A stretch of 64,000 bases of DNA from Pseudoclavibacter terrae (lineage in GTDB: Bacteria; Actinomycetota; Actinomycetes; Actinomycetales; Microbacteriaceae): the NCBI RefSeq assembly GCF_008831075.1, contig NZ_WBJX01000002.1:434001-498000 (forward strand), read 5' to 3'. The position numbers and the translations under genes were made by a program. Positions 56,416 to 64,000 of this stretch are shown here, in pieces (position 1 is the stretch's first letter; each line of letters begins with the position of its first letter). Under the pieces are notes generated by a model, which worked only from the letters and a program-made list of their open reading frames with translations, had not been told where the DNA came from and made no database searches.

Positions 56416-56728
56416 GCGTCCATCATCTCAGCCGCTGCGACCCTCTCGGCCGCCACGATCTCTCAACCGGGGACGAGTTGCGTGAAGGCCGAGACGAAGG
56501 TGCCTGCCCGAGCCGCCCACGCATGCCCGGGTACCCCCAGGCGCAGTGATCGTGCGCGCGCACGGCGCGTGGCCTTGCATCAGGCTTAGGCACCCCTTAC
56601 CGTACGTATACCGCTTTGCCGCTGGGAAGCTCGCACCGCACCAAGTGCCGACTCCCGCAGACGAAACCTCCAACGTTGCAGTGTTCGCGTCGCCTTTCCC
56701 CTCGCTGCTGTCCCCTGGAGGCATCTTC
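56416..56728. other. 313-bp gap: leader of the glutamate synthase-like gene
   Basis: The gap holds the promoter described separately and about 120 bases of leader before the GTG at 56729. The open frame does extend upstream to 56546, but that part has no family homology. I saw no riboswitch-like fold or repeat here. Confidence 0.5.
56575..56603 (+). promoter_or_regulatory. Promoter of the glutamate synthase-like operon with a palindromic -10 region
   Basis: TTGCAT (56575-56580) and TACCGT (56598-56603) are separated by exactly 17 bases. The -10 lies within CTTACCGTACGTATAC (56596-56611), which has the AC-N9-AC spacing of actinobacterial GlnR sites, although only the ACs match well. Confidence 0.5.
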
Positions 56729-59700
56729 GTGTCGCAAAAAATCACCGGTCTGTACCGTCCCGAGCTCGAGAAGAGCGACTGTGGCGTCGGCTTCATCACG
56801 CGCAAGGACGGCGTCCAGCACCACGACGTCATCCGGCTCGGCAACGAGGCGCTCTGCGCGATACCGCACCGCGGGGGCATGTCCGCTGAGGGTGTCGGGG
56901 ACGGGGCGGGCGTCAACGTCGACCTGTCGGTGGAGTTCTTCAGCGCGCTCGTCGGACGACAGCTCACGGCCGGGCTCTTCGGGGTCGGCAACTTCTTCAT
57001 GCCGAGCGATGCAGCACAGCTCGAGGCCGCGCACGAGCTCATCTCGAGCACGTTGCGGGCGAACGGCATCGAGCCCGTGCTCGTGCGCGACGTTCCCGTC
57101 GACCCCACCGTCGCGCGCCCGGCCGCGGCCCACTACCAGCTGCCCATCGTGCAGTGGGTGTTCGAGGCCGCGGAGGGATGGAGCCGCGCTGAGATGGACG
57201 CAGCAGCCAACACCGCGCTCCTCGACATCGAGGGGATCGCATACGCGGACCCCTCGCTCCAGGGCCTGTACCCCCTCTCGCTGAGCGCGCGCACGCAGAC
57301 CCTCAAGGGGCGCCTCAATTCGAACGAGGTCATCCCCTACTTCACCGACCTGCTCGACGAACGCCAGTCGGTGCGGACGCTGTTCTTCCACACGCGCTTC
57401 TCGACCAACACGGAACCGCACCCGAGCATGGCGCAGCCGTTCCGCATGCTCGCCCACAACGGCGAGCTCAACACCGACCGCAAGAACCGCCTCTCCGAGA
57501 ACGCCCTCGCGACCGCCCGCGGACGCGTCATCGTGCATCCGCCCGGCCAGTCGGACAGCAGCCGGTTCGACCAGACCCTCCAGAGCCGCGTCTTCGACGA
57601 CGGCCTCGAGCTCGTGGAGGCGGTCGTCTCGACCATGCCGCCCGCGTGGGAGAACGACCGCACGCTGACCCCCGAGGTGCGCGACATGCTCGAGTTCTTC
57701 TCCCTGTACGAGGAGAAGAACGACGGTCCGGCCGCCCTCGTCTTCAGCAACGGCGACATCATCGGCACCCGACTCGACCGGCTGGGCCTGCGGCCGCTGC
57801 GCACCGTCGAGACGGACGACTACCTCGTCGTGAGCTCCGAGGCGGGACAGATCCAGTTCGCCCCGGGCACGATCATCCGCCGCGGCCGCATCGAAGCTGG
57901 CGGGATGCTGTACTTCGACCACCGTCAGGGACGCAGCTTCCGCACGAGAGAGGCACTCGAGCAGCTCGCCGTGCGCCGCGACTACAGCGCGGAGCTCGAA
58001 GCGGCCAGAGTCAACATCGAGGACATCGAGCTCCCCGAGATCACCCGAGGCAGCACCACGCTCGGCTACGACGGCGACCTCTCCCCTGCAGGCAGGTACG
58101 TCGCGTACTCGCTCAACCAGGAGAGCTTCAAGTTCATGATGGACCCGATGCTCGCGAACGGCACCGAGCGCATCTCGGCCATGGGCTACGGCAACGCCAT
58201 CAACGCGCTCTCCGACCAGGAGGGAGGCCTCGCGAAGTACTTCTCGCAGCGATTCGCGCAGGTGACCAACCCGCCGCTCGACAGCATCCGCGAAGCCGAC
58301 GGGATGACGCTTCGCGTGGCCCTTGGAGCGAAGCCGGACGGCGGCAACCGCACGAGGCAGATCGTCGTGCCCTCGCCCATCCTCAGCCACCTCAACATGG
58401 TCGCGCTCCGAGAGCAGCGCCTCGCACCGCTCGAGCGCTTCGAGATCCTCTACACGCCAGTGCAGGGCGACGCCGCGGCGAACGCCGCATCGCTGCGCGA
58501 CGCGGTCGAAGGCGTCTGCGACGCCGTGACCGAGTTCGCGCGGACGCAGGGCGGCATCGCCGTCCTCACGGATCGCAACGTGTCCAGGGATGCGGCGGCC
58601 ATCCCGCTCATCCTGGTCATCGCGGCCGTCAACCAGCGGCTGATCCGAGAGGGACTGAGGCTCCGGGTCTCGCTCATCGCCGAGTCCGGGCAGCTGCCCT
58701 CCTCGCACCACATCGCGTCGGCCCTGGGCTTCGGCGCGGCCGCCGTCTACCCGCTCTGCGTGCGCCTGCGCGCGGAGGAGCGCTACCCGAGCGGTGCCGC
58801 ATCCGTCGACACGATCACGGAGACGGACCTCGCGGTCGCGCGCTTCGCGAAGGCGGCGGAGAAATCGCTCATGAAGACGATGGGTCGCGTCGGCCTGTGC
58901 ACGGTCGAGAGCTACATCGGCGGCGAGTTCTTCGAGCCCAACTACCTCGACACGAAGGACCCCGTGCTCGCCGACTACTTCCCGCACCTCGCGGCACCCG
59001 TCGGCGGGGTGCGCTTCGAGCGCATCGCCCTCGCGGTCGCCGAGTGGCACGAGCGGGCCGTCGCCGTCGCGGACGAGAAGCAGATCCCGCTCCTCGGCCT
59101 CTTCAAGGAGCGCCAGGAAGGTGCAGGCCATTCCTTCGGGACCACGGCGGTGCGCGGATTCATCGACATGACGGAGGAGCCTCGTGTCCTCGAGTCGCCA
59201 GGCGCGGCCGCGGCGAAGGAACCGAGCGAGGCCGCCGCCGAGCCGCATCCCGGCCACGACTCCCTGCGCCTCCTCACGCTCGGCCAGCTCGGCGACGCCT
59301 TCGGGCTCGACGACAAGGCCTACACGTACAGCGGGTACGGGGCGCTCACGCCCGAGCAGATCGACGCGTTCGAGATCACCCCCGGCTACCGCGACTTCGT
59401 CACCAACACGATTCAGGAGCGCACGCGCCGGCCTTCCGCGCTGCGCGACGTGCTCTCCCTGCCCGCCGACGTCCGCCTCGCGTCGACGCCCTCAGAGTTC
59501 GCGCGCGAGCTGAGCCGGTTCTCGCTCGACGGCAACAGCGACGTTCGAGTGCGCGGACTCGAGATCGAACGCGTCGAGAACGAGCTCTACCGGCTCACGT
59601 TGACGGGTCCCCTCGACGGCGAAGCCGCACGCTACGACGCACTCGCTCAGGTGCTCACCGCACTGGATGGCGAGGCCATCATCGAGACCACGGCGACGGA

Positions 59701-62335
59701 TGCGGGGCTCGAGGTCCAGGTGGCGCCCGGAACCTCCAGCGTCCTGAGCCTGCTGAGGACGGCCCCGGACAGCATCTCGCTCGACGACGTGCAACCTGCG
59801 CATGAGATCGCGCGCACGCTCGCCTCCGGCGCCATGAGCCACGGGGCGCTCGTCGCGACGGCCCACGAGTCGGTCGCGCACGGCACGAACATGGTCGGTG
59901 GCATGTCGAACTGCGGTGAGGGCGGCGAGCACATCACCCGCTACAACACGATCCGCGGCTCCCGCATCAAGCAGTTCGCCTCCGGTCGCTTCGGCATCTG
60001 GGCCGGCTACCTCGCCGACCCGATGCTGCAAGAGCTCGAGATCAAGATCGGCCAGGGCGCGAAGCCCGGCGAGGGCGGGCAGCTGCCCGCCCCCAAGGTC
60101 ACGGTCGACATCGCCGCCGCCCGAGGCGGAACCCCTGGCGTCGAGCTCGTCTCCCCGCCCCCGCACCACGACACGTACTCGATCGAGGACCTCGCCCAGC
60201 TCATCCACGACTGCAAGGCGGCGAGAGTTCGCGTCGTCGTCAAACTCGTCTCGTCGGAGGGCATCGGCACGATCGCCGTGGGCGTCGCGAAGGCGGGTGC
60301 CGACGTCATCAACGTCGCAGGCAACACTGGCGGCACGGGGGCTGCGGCCGTCACGAGCCTCAAGTACGCGGGCCGCTCGGCCGAGATCGGCGTCGCCGAG
60401 GTGCACCAGGCGCTCCTCGCGAACGGACTCCGGCAAAAGGTCGTGCTGCGCTGCTCGGGCGCCCACCAGATGGCGAGCGACGTCGTGACCTCGGCGCTCC
60501 TCGGCGGGGACAGCTTCGAGTTCGGCACGACGGCGCTCATGATGCTCGGCTGCGTCATGGCCAAGAACTGCAACATCAAGTGCCCGGCCGGGCTGACGAC
60601 GAACCCGGAGGTGTTCGACGGCGACCCGCGCGCGCTCGCGCAGTACCTGCTCAACATCTCCCACGAGGTGCGCGAGATCCTCGCCTCCCTCGGCCTCCGC
60701 TCCCTCGGCGAGGCGCGTGGTCGCGGCGACCTGCTGCAGCTCCTCGCACACCCCGCGAGTGTCGGCGACCTCGACGTGCGCGACATGCTCGCGAAGGTGC
60801 CGGAGAAGATCGTCGCCGACCCCATCTACCTCGAGAAGGACTACAGCATCGACGACTCGCTCGTCGAACAGATCCGGGCCGCGCTCGTCGAGCGGGCTGA
60901 GCCCGAGGTCCGGATCGAAGGCGTCGAGATGGGCAACCGCTTCAAGTCCGTCGGTGGGCAGCTGTCCATCGACATCGAGCGGATGCTCAACTACGAGCTC
61001 GACGCCGAGACCGTTGCAGGTCTTCCCTCGGTCGTCGAGGACGAGCGCGGCAGGCGCTCCCTCGTCGACGGCAGCGTGACCGTCACGACCCAGGGGTCGG
61101 CGGGCCAGTCGTACGGCGCGTTCAGCAACGACGGCATGCGCCTCGTGCACACCGGAACCGCGAATGACGGCGTCGGCAAGAGCCAGGGCGGTGGCACCAT
61201 CGTCATCCTCTCCCCCGGTGGAGGGGGCTCGCAGCCCGGCGAGAACGTGCTCATCGGCAACTTCGCCCTCTTCGGCGCGACCGGCGGACGCACGTTCGTG
61301 CAAGGCGAGGCGGGTGACCGCTTCGCGGTGCGCAACTCGGGGGCCACGGCGGTCGTCGAGGGCATCGGCGACTTCGGGTGCGAGTACATGACCAACGGAG
61401 CAGTGCTCAACCTCGGGAGCGCCGGCAAGGGCCTCGGCAACGGGATGAGCGGCGGCTTCGTCTACCAGTACGACGCGGACGGGGCGACGCGCGACAACGT
61501 GAGCGCCGATTCGCTGCTGGTGTTCCCCATCACCGACACGAGCCACGGGGACTTCCACGAGGCAGCCGTCAAGCTCCTGCTGCAGTGGCACGTCGACGCG
61601 ACCGGGTCTCCGCTCGCCGAGCGGATCCTCAGCGACTGGGAGGCGGAGCGCAGCAGGTTCTTCTGCGGCATGCCGCGCGCGCTGCTCCTCTACCAGGACG
61701 CAGACGAGATCCTCGCGGCCAAGGGGCGCAAGGAGCTCCTCGACGAGCTCTCGACGTCGATCGCGACCCAGCGCATCCGCCTCTTCAAGGAGGCCTACCG
61801 AGGCGCTCACCCGGTCATCGGCGGGCGCACGCCGAGTGGTTCCGAAGCGGACCGCGACGACCGGTTCGCTCTGCTCGCCTCCTACGCCGTGTTGAACATC
61901 TCGCAGGGCATTGCGCTCACGCGCGTTCCGGATGCGAGCGGACCAGACGACCCTCGGGTGGTGGATGCTGCGCGGAAGCTGATCCTCACCGAGGACTTCT
62001 TCGTCATGCAGCGCGTCAACAAGTACCTGCGCGGGGAACTCGAGCGCTTCGAGGACACTGCGCTGGCAGCCCTCATCGCCGCCAAGCGCCTCGAGGACTA
62101 CAAGGACGCACTCCGTCTGCGCAACGTACGCAGCATCGACGCGCCAGGAACGACGGGATGGATCATGCATCAGAACGTGAAGAACCGCCGCCTCCTCGAG
62201 TCGGTGGGCACCGACGAGATCCTGGCGACCGCAGCACTGGTCGATATCGCCCGTGACCTCGTCGTCACGGAGAAGCGCCAGCAGCCATCGGCCGCGTTGG
62301 CGGGCCTCGCGGCGACCGCCGGGGGTCTGGTATGA
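56729..62335 (+). CDS. gltB: Giant glutamate synthase (GltB)-like protein of divergent type
   Basis: 1868 residues, against about 1500 for normal GltB. Domains in order: class II glutamine amidotransferase with nucleophile Cys18 (SDCGVGF, a 17-residue propeptide), HRGG, GDGAG, HTRFSTNTEPH and His243-Glu246 (HNGE); central domain (to about 900); an insertion at about 910-1012; FMN/2-oxoglutarate domain with GGMSNCGEGGEHI (about 1055) and GAKPGEGGQLPAPKV; Cys1275, Cys1281 and Cys1285 for an iron-sulfur cluster; and a GXGXG domain (about 1460-1590). About 200 extra residues follow from about 1666. The cluster motif is CX5CX3C, not the usual CX5CX4C. The GTG start has GGAGG eight bases upstream. 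It likely makes glutamate from glutamine and 2-oxoglutarate, or a related amide-transfer reaction. It overlaps the next gene by ATGA. Confidence 0.88.
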   Translation: MSQKITGLYRPELEKSDCGVGFITRKDGVQHHDVIRLGNEALCAIPHRGGMSAEGVGDGAGVNVDLSVEFFSALVGRQLTAGLFGVGNFFMPSDAAQLEAAHELISSTLRANGIEPVLVRDVPVDPTVARPAAAHYQLPIVQWVFEAAEGWSRAEMDAAANTALLDIEGIAYADPSLQGLYPLSLSARTQTLKGRLNSNEVIPYFTDLLDERQSVRTLFFHTRFSTNTEPHPSMAQPFRMLAHNGELNTDRKNRLSENALATARGRVIVHPPGQSDSSRFDQTLQSRVFDDGLELVEAVVSTMPPAWENDRTLTPEVRDMLEFFSLYEEKNDGPAALVFSNGDIIGTRLDRLGLRPLRTVETDDYLVVSSEAGQIQFAPGTIIRRGRIEAGGMLYFDHRQGRSFRTREALEQLAVRRDYSAELEAARVNIEDIELPEITRGSTTLGYDGDLSPAGRYVAYSLNQESFKFMMDPMLANGTERISAMGYGNAINALSDQEGGLAKYFSQRFAQVTNPPLDSIREADGMTLRVALGAKPDGGNRTRQIVVPSPILSHLNMVALREQRLAPLERFEILYTPVQGDAAANAASLRDAVEGVCDAVTEFARTQGGIAVLTDRNVSRDAAAIPLILVIAAVNQRLIREGLRLRVSLIAESGQLPSSHHIASALGFGAAAVYPLCVRLRAEERYPSGAASVDTITETDLAVARFAKAAEKSLMKTMGRVGLCTVESYIGGEFFEPNYLDTKDPVLADYFPHLAAPVGGVRFERIALAVAEWHERAVAVADEKQIPLLGLFKERQEGAGHSFGTTAVRGFIDMTEEPRVLESPGAAAAKEPSEAAAEPHPGHDSLRLLTLGQLGDAFGLDDKAYTYSGYGALTPEQIDAFEITPGYRDFVTNTIQERTRRPSALRDVLSLPADVRLASTPSEFARELSRFSLDGNSDVRVRGLEIERVENELYRLTLTGPLDGEAARYDALAQVLTALDGEAIIETTATDAGLEVQVAPGTSSVLSLLRTAPDSISLDDVQPAHEIARTLASGAMSHGALVATAHESVAHGTNMVGGMSNCGEGGEHITRYNTIRGSRIKQFASGRFGIWAGYLADPMLQELEIKIGQGAKPGEGGQLPAPKVTVDIAAARGGTPGVELVSPPPHHDTYSIEDLAQLIHDCKAARVRVVVKLVSSEGIGTIAVGVAKAGADVINVAGNTGGTGAAAVTSLKYAGRSAEIGVAEVHQALLANGLRQKVVLRCSGAHQMASDVVTSALLGGDSFEFGTTALMMLGCVMAKNCNIKCPAGLTTNPEVFDGDPRALAQYLLNISHEVREILASLGLRSLGEARGRGDLLQLLAHPASVGDLDVRDMLAKVPEKIVADPIYLEKDYSIDDSLVEQIRAALVERAEPEVRIEGVEMGNRFKSVGGQLSIDIERMLNYELDAETVAGLPSVVEDERGRRSLVDGSVTVTTQGSAGQSYGAFSNDGMRLVHTGTANDGVGKSQGGGTIVILSPGGGGSQPGENVLIGNFALFGATGGRTFVQGEAGDRFAVRNSGATAVVEGIGDFGCEYMTNGAVLNLGSAGKGLGNGMSGGFVYQYDADGATRDNVSADSLLVFPITDTSHGDFHEAAVKLLLQWHVDATGSPLAERILSDWEAERSRFFCGMPRALLLYQDADEILAAKGRKELLDELSTSIATQRIRLFKEAYRGAHPVIGGRTPSGSEADRDDRFALLASYAVLNISQGIALTRVPDASGPDDPRVVDAARKLILTEDFFVMQRVNKYLRGELERFEDTALAALIAAKRLEDYKDALRLRNVRSIDAPGTTGWIMHQNVKNRRLLESVGTDEILATAALVDIARDLVVTEKRQQPSAALAGLAATAGGLV

Positions 62336-64000
62336 GCGCGCCGTTCATTCCGGTCGACGCCCCGTTCACGAGGGAGCAGCAGGCCTGGCTCTCCGGATTC
62401 ATGGCGGGTCTGGCCGCGATCCCAACCGCCGACAAGGAGGTGCAGGCGGCGACGCTCACCCTGGAGATCCTGATCGGCACGCAGACCGGCAACTGCGAGT
62501 TCGTGGCCGAGGACCTTGCGGCCGCCGCCCGAGGCGCGGGTCTCGCCGCGACGCTCGCCCCGCTCGATTCGGTGTCGCCCGAGGCACTCGGTGGCGAACG
62601 CAACATCGTCGTCGTCACCTCCACGTACGGCGAGGGCGAGATGCCGGACAACGCGGAGCTGTTCTGGGAGGAGCTCTCCGCCGACGGTGCGCCGCGCCTC
62701 GAGTCTGCGAAGTTCGCGGTGCTGGCGCTCGGCGACAGCAGCTACGACGACTACTGCCAGGCAGGCAAGCTCATCGACACCCGCCTCGAGCAGCTCGGGG
62801 CCACGCGGGTGGTGCAGCGCGTCGACTGCGACGTCGACTACGAGGACACCGCCGCCGCGTGGATCGCCGAGGTCGTCGAGCACTTCGCTGCGCTGCAGCC
62901 GAACACGGCAGCCCCGGCTCCCGCCGCCGCGGCCGCCCCCGCTCGGGTGCGCTCCCCCTGGAACAAGAAGACGCCGTACCCGTCGCGTCTCGCGGTGAAC
63001 CGCGTGCTCTCCGGGCCTCGGAGTTCGAAGGAGATCCGCCACTACGAGTTCGATCTCGGCGACAGCGGCATCACGTATGCGGCGGGCGACGCCCTCGCTG
63101 TCGTCCCGGTCAACGAGCCGGCGCTCGTCGACGAGCTGCTCGGACACCTCGGGTTCTCGGGAGACGAGGCGCTCGAGAACGGGTCCAGCCTGCGCACGGC
63201 GTTCGAACGTGAGCTCGACATCACGGCGCCGTCCAAGGACCTGCTGGCGGAGCTCTCCGCGCGCGAGCCGAGCGGCGCCGTCGCCGAGCTCGTGCAGCGC
63301 GGCGACAAGGCGCAGCTCGACAGCTGGCTGTGGGGGAAGGACACGCTCGACGTCCTCAAGGCCGCGCAGGGGGTCGCCTTCGATGCGGACGGGTTCGCGG
63401 CGCTGCTGCGCCCGATGCAGCACCGGGCGTACTCTATCTCGTCGAGCCCACTCGCGAGCCCCGACCGCATCCACCTCACGGTGGCGTCGGTCCGCTACGA
63501 GAACGAGGCCCGCCGGTACGGCGGTGTCTGCTCCACGTTCCTCGCCGATCGTGTCGGCGACGCCGACCCGGTGCACCTGTTCCTGCAGCCGAACGCCGCC
63601 TTCCGGGTTCCCGCGGACGACGACGCGCCGATGATCATGGTCGGGCCGGGAACCGGCATCGCACCGTTCCGCGGGTTCCTGCACGAGCGTGAGGCTCGAG
63701 GCGCGGCTGGCCGCAACTGGCTCTTCTTCGGCGACCAGCATCGCGAGAGCGACTTCATCTACGAAGACGAGCTGACCGGGCTCAGCGAGCGGGGTGTCCT
63801 CGACCGCCTCGACCTCGCGTTCTCGCGCGACCAGGCGGAGAAGGTGTACGTGCAGACGAGGATGCTCGAGCACAGCGCGGAGCTGTACGCCTGGCTCGAG
63901 GAGGGCGGCCACTTCTACGTGTGCGGTGACGCTTCGCGTATGGCTCGGGATGTCGACGATGCCCTGCATGCTGTCGTGGCTCGTGAGCGGGGTGTGACGG
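62332..64000 (+). CDS. cysJ: CysJ-like diflavin NADPH reductase (3' end outside window)
   Basis: At least 556 residues, open to the window edge. The N-terminal LSGFMAGLA resembles CysJ. A flavodoxin FMN domain follows: LIGTQTGNCEFVAEDLA, TSTYGEGEMPDNAELFWEEL and LGDSSYDDYCQ. An Ala/Pro-rich linker leads to the FAD domain (RAYSISSSPLASP and GGVCSTFLADR) and the NADPH domain (GPGTGIAPFRGFLHERE, then FFGDQHRESDFIYEDEL). Such proteins pass NADPH electrons through FAD and FMN to a partner. CysJ normally serves the sulfite reductase CysI, which is not in the window. The ATGA overlap with gltB argues that the partner is the glutamate synthase-like protein. Confidence 0.9.
   Translation, partial: MSAPFIPVDAPFTREQQAWLSGFMAGLAAIPTADKEVQAATLTLEILIGTQTGNCEFVAEDLAAAARGAGLAATLAPLDSVSPEALGGERNIVVVTSTYGEGEMPDNAELFWEELSADGAPRLESAKFAVLALGDSSYDDYCQAGKLIDTRLEQLGATRVVQRVDCDVDYEDTAAAWIAEVVEHFAALQPNTAAPAPAAAAAPARVRSPWNKKTPYPSRLAVNRVLSGPRSSKEIRHYEFDLGDSGITYAAGDALAVVPVNEPALVDELLGHLGFSGDEALENGSSLRTAFERELDITAPSKDLLAELSAREPSGAVAELVQRGDKAQLDSWLWGKDTLDVLKAAQGVAFDADGFAALLRPMQHRAYSISSSPLASPDRIHLTVASVRYENEARRYGGVCSTFLADRVGDADPVHLFLQPNAAFRVPADDDAPMIMVGPGTGIAPFRGFLHEREARGAAGRNWLFFGDQHRESDFIYEDELTGLSERGVLDRLDLAFSRDQAEKVYVQTRMLEHSAELYAWLEEGGHFYVCGDASRMARDVDDALHAVVARERGVT

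Noticed and set aside
56546-56728. N-terminal extension of the glutamate synthase-like protein from 56546
   Set aside because: The stretch lacks homology, contains the predicted promoter, and a better GTG with GGAGG exists at 56729, placing the nucleophile Cys after a normal short propeptide.

Overview
The window is chromosomal DNA of a high-GC actinobacterium. RbpA, WhiA, OpcA, PdtaR, a coryneform-type glycogen synthase and the tkt-tal-pgi-zwf-opcA-pgl cluster all point to Actinomycetota. The suf operon with a built-in Rieske gene, the small 'acetone carboxylase'-labelled protein before SURF1 and the neighbourhood as a whole suggest Microbacteriaceae (inference from remembered gene order). 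Nearly all DNA is coding. I saw no insertion sequence, prophage, CRISPR array or rRNA gene; one tRNA (Leu, CAA) is present.

Region by region. 1-5.4 kb: a truncated SGNH hydrolase, a SpoU-type RNA methyltransferase and a sirtuin whose starts share one CATG, a glycosyltransferase and alpha/beta hydrolase pair, a DnaQ-like exonuclease and ribosomal protein L31 type B. 5.5-9.5 kb: a lone ABC ATPase, then the divergent glycogen genes glgA and glgC with serB. 9.5-13.5 kb: fabG, DUF3099, a small Cys-rich protein, SURF1 and an ABC-F ATPase. 13.6-17.7 kb: the Fe-S assembly operon sufB-sufD-Rieske-sufC-sufT. 17.9-20 kb: haem A synthesis (ctaA, ctaB). 20.2-28.4 kb: the pentose phosphate operon. 28.5-32.3 kb: gap-pgk-tpiA-secG-rbpA. 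32.5-41.4 kb: uvrB, uvrA-uvrC, rapZ and whiA. 41.5-46.4 kb: dps, a YigZ protein, coaE, DUF4126 and rpsA. 46.6-50.2 kb: an aldehyde dehydrogenase with DUF779 partner and a GAF regulator. 50.3-56.4 kb: a DUF885 peptidase-like protein, polA, a hotdog thioesterase, pdtaR and tRNA-Leu. 56.7-64 kb: a giant, divergent glutamate synthase-like protein translationally coupled to a CysJ-like diflavin reductase that runs off the window.

The genes are largely housekeeping: central carbon flux (glycolysis, pentose phosphate, glycogen), respiratory haem A, Fe-S clusters, nucleotide excision repair and replication/translation. The most unusual part is the last 7 kb. A GltB-type protein of 1868 residues, with an internal insertion, an extra C-terminal region and a CX5CX3C iron-sulfur motif, is paired with a diflavin NADPH reductase where the classical partner GltD would be expected.

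Two regulatory themes recur. Many genes lack a Shine-Dalgarno sequence but carry a TANNNT element ending six or seven bases before the start codon, the arrangement expected for leaderless mRNAs. Many convergent or operon ends carry long, almost perfect GC-rich hairpins.
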